Positions 5,467 to 8,187 of a DNA stretch of 8,187 bases are shown one piece after another. The translations under genes were made by a program, and so were the position numbers. How positions within the stretch are numbered: position 1 is the first letter of the stretch; every line of letters starts with the position of its first letter. This stretch comes from Acidobacteriota bacterium (GTDB taxonomy: Bacteria; Acidobacteriota; Blastocatellia; Pyrinomonadales; Pyrinomonadaceae): assembly GCA_020853255.1 (NCBI GenBank), contig JADYZI010000429.1:1-8187 (forward strand), written 5' to 3'. The notes under the pieces are model-generated. The model was not told where the DNA came from and did not search any database. It saw only the letters and a list, made by a program, of their open reading frames with translations.

Positions 5467-7443
5467 CTACGGTCTGTCGGGCGTTGGGAACTTGAATTTC
5501 TCTTCCGGAAATCGGATCTCGCGTTCGGTGATAATTGCCCACATCGGGTTCTCGGGCTGCAGATTGTAGAGCACGTCAACGCCCTCGCCGCGTCGTCCTG
5601 CTTCGGCGGCAGCCCTTGCCCCTTGCCCGATCAGAAGCCGCCAGGTCACGGCCGCTTTTTTATCGAGTTCAGCAGCTTTTGCAAAATGTATTTCCGCCGC
5701 GGCCTCATTGCCAAGCTCGCTTTCCAAAAGGGCAAGGCGAGTTTGCATAAACACCGAGAACGGAAAAATATTAACCGCTTCGGCCGCGGTGTCCCTTGCC
5801 TCAGTAAGCCTATCCGTCAAATACAGAGCCGTTATCAGATATGAATACGCAGTGACATTGTTGATGCCTTTGTCCACCGCCAGCCGAAACTGCCGGGCTG
5901 AATTTTCGGCATCGCGTTCGCCAAGCAGCCGCATTCCGTATGAAAAATGAGCCGACGCATTTGACGGATCGAACATCAGGGCCGTGTCGAACGTTCGGGA
6001 GGCGTCTATCGCGTTGGGCGTTCTTTCGCCGGCGTTCACCAAATATTGGCTCCAGCCGCGTGCGGAAAAGAACGCAAGGGCGGTGAGGGATATAATAAGC
6101 ATTGACGGCACGAGCTTGCGGGTCAAGGCGTTGGCTTTTTTAGGATCCGGTCCCGCCGTTCGCAGCAACACCGCGGCGAGGAAGAAAAAGATGATCCCAT
6201 TCTGTCCCAACCGAAATGAAAACGAGCTGAATGCCGACGAGGCGAGAAACGCGAAGATTCCGGCGAAGGCGGCGATACGCGTGATCGAGTAACGTTCATT
6301 CGCAAATCGCCTGATCAGCCCATAGCCGACGAACAGAATGTACATCAGCATCGCACCAAAAATGGCGAGGCCGATGATGCCGGATTCCGCTAACACCTGC
6401 AGATATTCATTGTGGGCGCGTTCGGGAAGACCATCCTCGCCGTATGCCGCGATCGCACGGTCGTCGGTATTGGCTGAATAGACGGCGCGATATTTGTTGT
6501 ATTCCAACCCGAAGTTATCCGCCCCAACTCCCGTAAACAAGTTCTGTTTGGCCATCTCAAGGCCGACACCGATAAACTGGCGGCGAACATTTTGGCCGAT
6601 CGAGTTCGATGCATCCGTTTCGGCGGCGGTGCTGAAACGGGTAAGGGCTCCTGCACGGTCCGGCGAAAGGATCGACGGAAGCTGTGCGGAGACCGTCATC
6701 GCGATAAATAGTCCGGCGAGCACCGCAACTCTTCTTAACTCTAACCGTGAGCGGTCGAACAGGACCGCAAGCCCCGCAAAAAGAGCAAGGCCAAGGATCG
6801 AGGCGATCACCGCGGTGCGGCTTTGCGAACACAACACCTGAAGCCATAGCCCGGCCACAGTAGCGGCAGCGAGGGTGAAATTACGCCCTTTCACCCGCAT
6901 CGCTAATGAAACGAAGAGCGGAAGAAGGGCAGCGCTTATCTCGGCGTATCTTGCATAGCGGAAGCCGAAGGTTTGGTCCAGCGACGGGCGCAGGAAATAT
7001 TCAAGTGCACAAATACCGCAGAAGACAACGGAGACCGCACCGAGAACAAAGAATGAACCACGAAGAAGCCGCCGGTCGCTAACGATGAAGCACGTAATGG
7101 CAAAAAAGATAAGATACAGCGACCAAAGAAGCGTGTGATGCACGACCGAGGCGAATGCGCCGGCCCAAAGTGATGAAATGAAACCGATCGCAGTGAATGC
7201 CGCGATGAAAATGGAAAATTGCCGATCGGTCGGCATCATCGGCGAGTGAAAACGGAAGCCGGACCTTTTTGCGAAAAGTACCGTCCCGATCAACGCGGCC
7301 GCATACAGCGCAAGGGCCAGTTCCGCCCGCCATGGATGGCCGGTCACAAACATCGGCAGCGGAACCTGGACCAGCGGCACGACAATAATGAGCGGCCATG
7401 CAGAGATCAGGTAATGTTGAATTGTGACTTTAACCGACTCCAT
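5467..7443 (-). CDS. O-antigen ligase/polymerase-family (Wzy_C) membrane protein with C-terminal TPRs
   Basis: This 658-residue inner-membrane protein has roughly 11-12 hydrophobic segments between residues 10 and 460. CSQSRTAVIA (205-214) fits the 'SRT/SRS' motif at the start of the Wzy_C region. A large periplasmic loop follows, with GVGADNFG (305-312) and the hallmark ERAHNEYLQVLAESGIIGL (341-359), including the conserved His344. Family members (WaaL, Wzy, PglL/TfpO) transfer or polymerise lipid-linked glycans on the periplasmic face. Residues 478-600 form TPR-like repeats: TALMFDPSNASAHFSYG, ENSARQFRLAVDKGINNVTA and AEIHFAKAAELDKKAAVT. They probably lie in the periplasm and may contact an acceptor. 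The ATG at 7443 has no good Shine-Dalgarno sequence. A pilin gene lies immediately upstream on the same strand, which raises a pilin O-glycosyltransferase role; lipopolysaccharide ligase or exopolysaccharide polymerase are equally possible from the sequence alone. Confidence 0.9.
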   Translation of the reverse strand: MESVKVTIQHYLISAWPLIIVVPLVQVPLPMFVTGHPWRAELALALYAAALIGTVLFAKRSGFRFHSPMMPTDRQFSIFIAAFTAIGFISSLWAGAFASVVHHTLLWSLYLIFFAITCFIVSDRRLLRGSFFVLGAVSVVFCGICALEYFLRPSLDQTFGFRYARYAEISAALLPLFVSLAMRVKGRNFTLAAATVAGLWLQVLCSQSRTAVIASILGLALFAGLAVLFDRSRLELRRVAVLAGLFIAMTVSAQLPSILSPDRAGALTRFSTAAETDASNSIGQNVRRQFIGVGLEMAKQNLFTGVGADNFGLEYNKYRAVYSANTDDRAIAAYGEDGLPERAHNEYLQVLAESGIIGLAIFGAMLMYILFVGYGLIRRFANERYSITRIAAFAGIFAFLASSAFSSFSFRLGQNGIIFFFLAAVLLRTAGPDPKKANALTRKLVPSMLIISLTALAFFSARGWSQYLVNAGERTPNAIDASRTFDTALMFDPSNASAHFSYGMRLLGERDAENSARQFRLAVDKGINNVTAYSYLITALYLTDRLTEARDTAAEAVNIFPFSVFMQTRLALLESELGNEAAAEIHFAKAAELDKKAAVTWRLLIGQGARAAAEAGRRGEGVDVLYNLQPENPMWAIITEREIRFPEEKFKFPTPDRP

Positions 7444-7467
7444 TTATTTGGGCAATTTGAAGGTGGA

Positions 7468-7529
7468 TTCAGCGGATAAGGCGGACCAAAATGGTTAGAT
7501 CCGTAAAGATCTGCCTGATCCGCGCTGAA
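7468..7529. repeat. Imperfect inverted repeat with GCGGAT/ATCCGC arms
   Basis: TTCAGCGGATAAGGCGGA (7468-7485) pairs with 7510-7529, whose reverse complement is TTCAGCGCGGATCAGGCAGA. The arms differ by a two-base insertion and two mismatches, with a 24-base spacer. It lies between the pilin terminator and the ligase start, ending 25 bases from the ligase ATG, so it could also affect the ligase leader. Repeats using ATCCGCG/ATCTGCC words are common between genes in environmental bacteria as far as I recall. Confidence 0.65.
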
Positions 7530-7602
7530 AATACCTTGCTGCCTTAGGCGCTTAGATCAGACTGAGGTTTGAGTATGCGTACGGGCCGGCGAGAAATGCA
7601 GA

Positions 7603-7634
7603 AAGGGCCGTCTGAATTATACCAGACGGCCCTT
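7603..7634 (-). terminator. Hairpin terminator after the pilin gene
   Basis: AAGGGCCGTCTG (7603-7614) and CAGACGGCCCTT (7623-7634) form a perfect 12-bp GC-rich stem with an 8-base loop, 23 bases past the pilin stop. On the minus strand the stem is followed by TCTGCATTTCTC, a pyrimidine-rich but interrupted tail. It should end or weaken pilin transcripts before the ligase gene; some read-through is possible given the poor T run. Confidence 0.8.
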
Positions 7635-7657
7635 CCAGAAGTGAACAATTTTTATGA

Positions 7658-8158
7658 CTAGTTGCCGATGGCGGTCGTCGTACCCGTGTACGTGATAACA
7701 CCTGTTGCAGCAGCAACAGCACATCCGGCAGCCGCACCCGGAACAGCGTAGATCACGCCGTCCGTGGCAACACCGAACGAACGCGTACCTGTCGCCGTGA
7801 TGCCTGTAGGTGTCGTCGGGTTAGCACAGGCACCAAAGGTTGCCGGAGCCGTAGCCGGACGATCCTGGTCGCCAGCAGCGAAGTTAAATCCGCTCTTCTG
7901 GTTCGAACCCGAGCCGAGCTGCACGTCAACGAGGTTGTTCGCGAACAGGTCCGCGAGAGTACCGAAGTTACCGCCGCCATTGGTCGAGTTATATGTCATT
8001 TCCGCACCGTGAATGGTACGCAGGGACGAGATGGCCGAGCCTTCATTTGCCGAGCGGCGGGCCGCCAGCAGGTTCGGGATAGCGATTGCAGCAATGATGC
8101 CGATGATCACGACGACGATCAGCAATTCGATGAGTGAGAAACCTTTCTGATTTTTCAT
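7658..8158 (-). CDS. Type IV pilin-like prepilin (major-pilin type)
   Basis: This 166-residue prepilin has a short basic leader, MKNQKG, with prepilin-peptidase cleavage predicted between G6 and F7. The mature protein starts FSLIELLIVVVIIG, with Glu at mature position 5 (E11 here) as needed for subunit assembly and Phe1 methylation. Residues 7-30 are the hydrophobic alpha1 core; LLAARRSANEGSAISSLRTI continues the helix. The globular part is Gly/Thr/Ala-rich and has two cysteines, C111 and C146, which could close a C-terminal disulfide loop. The last 20 residues are rich in Thr. Length and composition fit a type IVa pilin or type II pseudopilin; the SAISSLRTI stretch is typical, from memory, of acidobacterial pilins. 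It is followed by a strong hairpin and then the Wzy_C gene. Confidence 0.93.
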   Translation of the reverse strand: MKNQKGFSLIELLIVVVIIGIIAAIAIPNLLAARRSANEGSAISSLRTIHGAEMTYNSTNGGGNFGTLADLFANNLVDVQLGSGSNQKSGFNFAAGDQDRPATAPATFGACANPTTPTGITATGTRSFGVATDGVIYAVPGAAAGCAVAAATGVITYTGTTTAIGN

Positions 8159-8172
8159 TTCTAATTCACAAG

Positions 8173-8177
8173 CTCCT
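8173..8177 (-). promoter_or_regulatory. Shine-Dalgarno element of the pilin gene, unusually far from the ATG
   Basis: AGGAG on the minus strand is the best ribosome-binding motif in the window, but 14 bases separate it from the ATG at 8158, longer than the usual 5-10. No in-frame start lies closer. The pilin promoter is beyond the right edge. Confidence 0.5.
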
Positions 8178-8187
8178 AAAGTAAGTC

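Noticed and set aside
5371..5844. 157-codon plus-strand open frame
   Set aside because: It begins inside the TTTCGTG repeat and runs antisense into the Wzy_C gene's TPR region; no family resemblance.

Overview
The window reads as chromosomal DNA from an environmental, probably Gram-negative bacterium. The closest feel is Acidobacteriota (Blastocatellia/Pyrinomonadaceae-like). This is inferred from moderately high GC, weak or absent Shine-Dalgarno sequences, the pilin type (FSLIELLIVVVIIGIIAAIAIPNLL core followed by SAISSLRTI), a Wzy_C ligase with a TPR tail, and intergenic repeats of the CACAAAGGG and TTTCGTGG kind. No taxonomic marker is present, so the placement is tentative. No IS element, CRISPR array, tRNA or rRNA was seen.

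Layout, left to right. (1) 1-1852, minus strand: most of priA, the replication-restart helicase, with its C-terminus beyond the left edge and no ATG/GTG/TTG at the expected start. (2) About 56 bp of divergent intergenic DNA with an 8-bp perfect palindrome, then 1909-2424, plus strand: a small single-pass membrane protein with a beta-rich extracytoplasmic domain. (3) 2447-2545: a dyad of CTTTGTG/CACAAAG units between convergent genes. (4) 5253 down to 2549, minus strand: a compact three-gene operon of ABC-2 permease, membrane-anchored TPR protein and ABC ATPase, with gaps of 8 and 3 bp. (5) 5287-5466: an intergenic stretch with a possible promoter for that operon and a second repeat built on TTTCGTG. 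(6) 7443 down to 5467, minus strand: an O-antigen ligase/polymerase-family membrane protein with C-terminal TPRs. (7) 7444-7657: a third dyad repeat (GCGGAT-type arms) and a strong hairpin terminator. (8) 8158 down to 7658, minus strand: a type IV pilin-like prepilin.

How the genes may work together. The permease and ATPase should form one ABC-2 exporter; the TPR protein encoded between them is a likely partner or periplasm-facing accessory. The pilin and the Wzy_C protein are adjacent on the same strand, the arrangement in which dedicated pilin O-glycosyltransferases (TfpO/PilO type) are known. That pairing is the most testable functional idea here, although a terminator and a repeat separate the two genes. 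priA and the small membrane protein look like unrelated neighbours sharing a divergent control region.

No clearly new system is visible. The points most worth a second look are the pilin-ligase pair, the permease-TPR-ATPase cassette, the three structurally parallel dyad repeats that each follow a gene's 3' end, and the priA start with its neighbouring palindrome.
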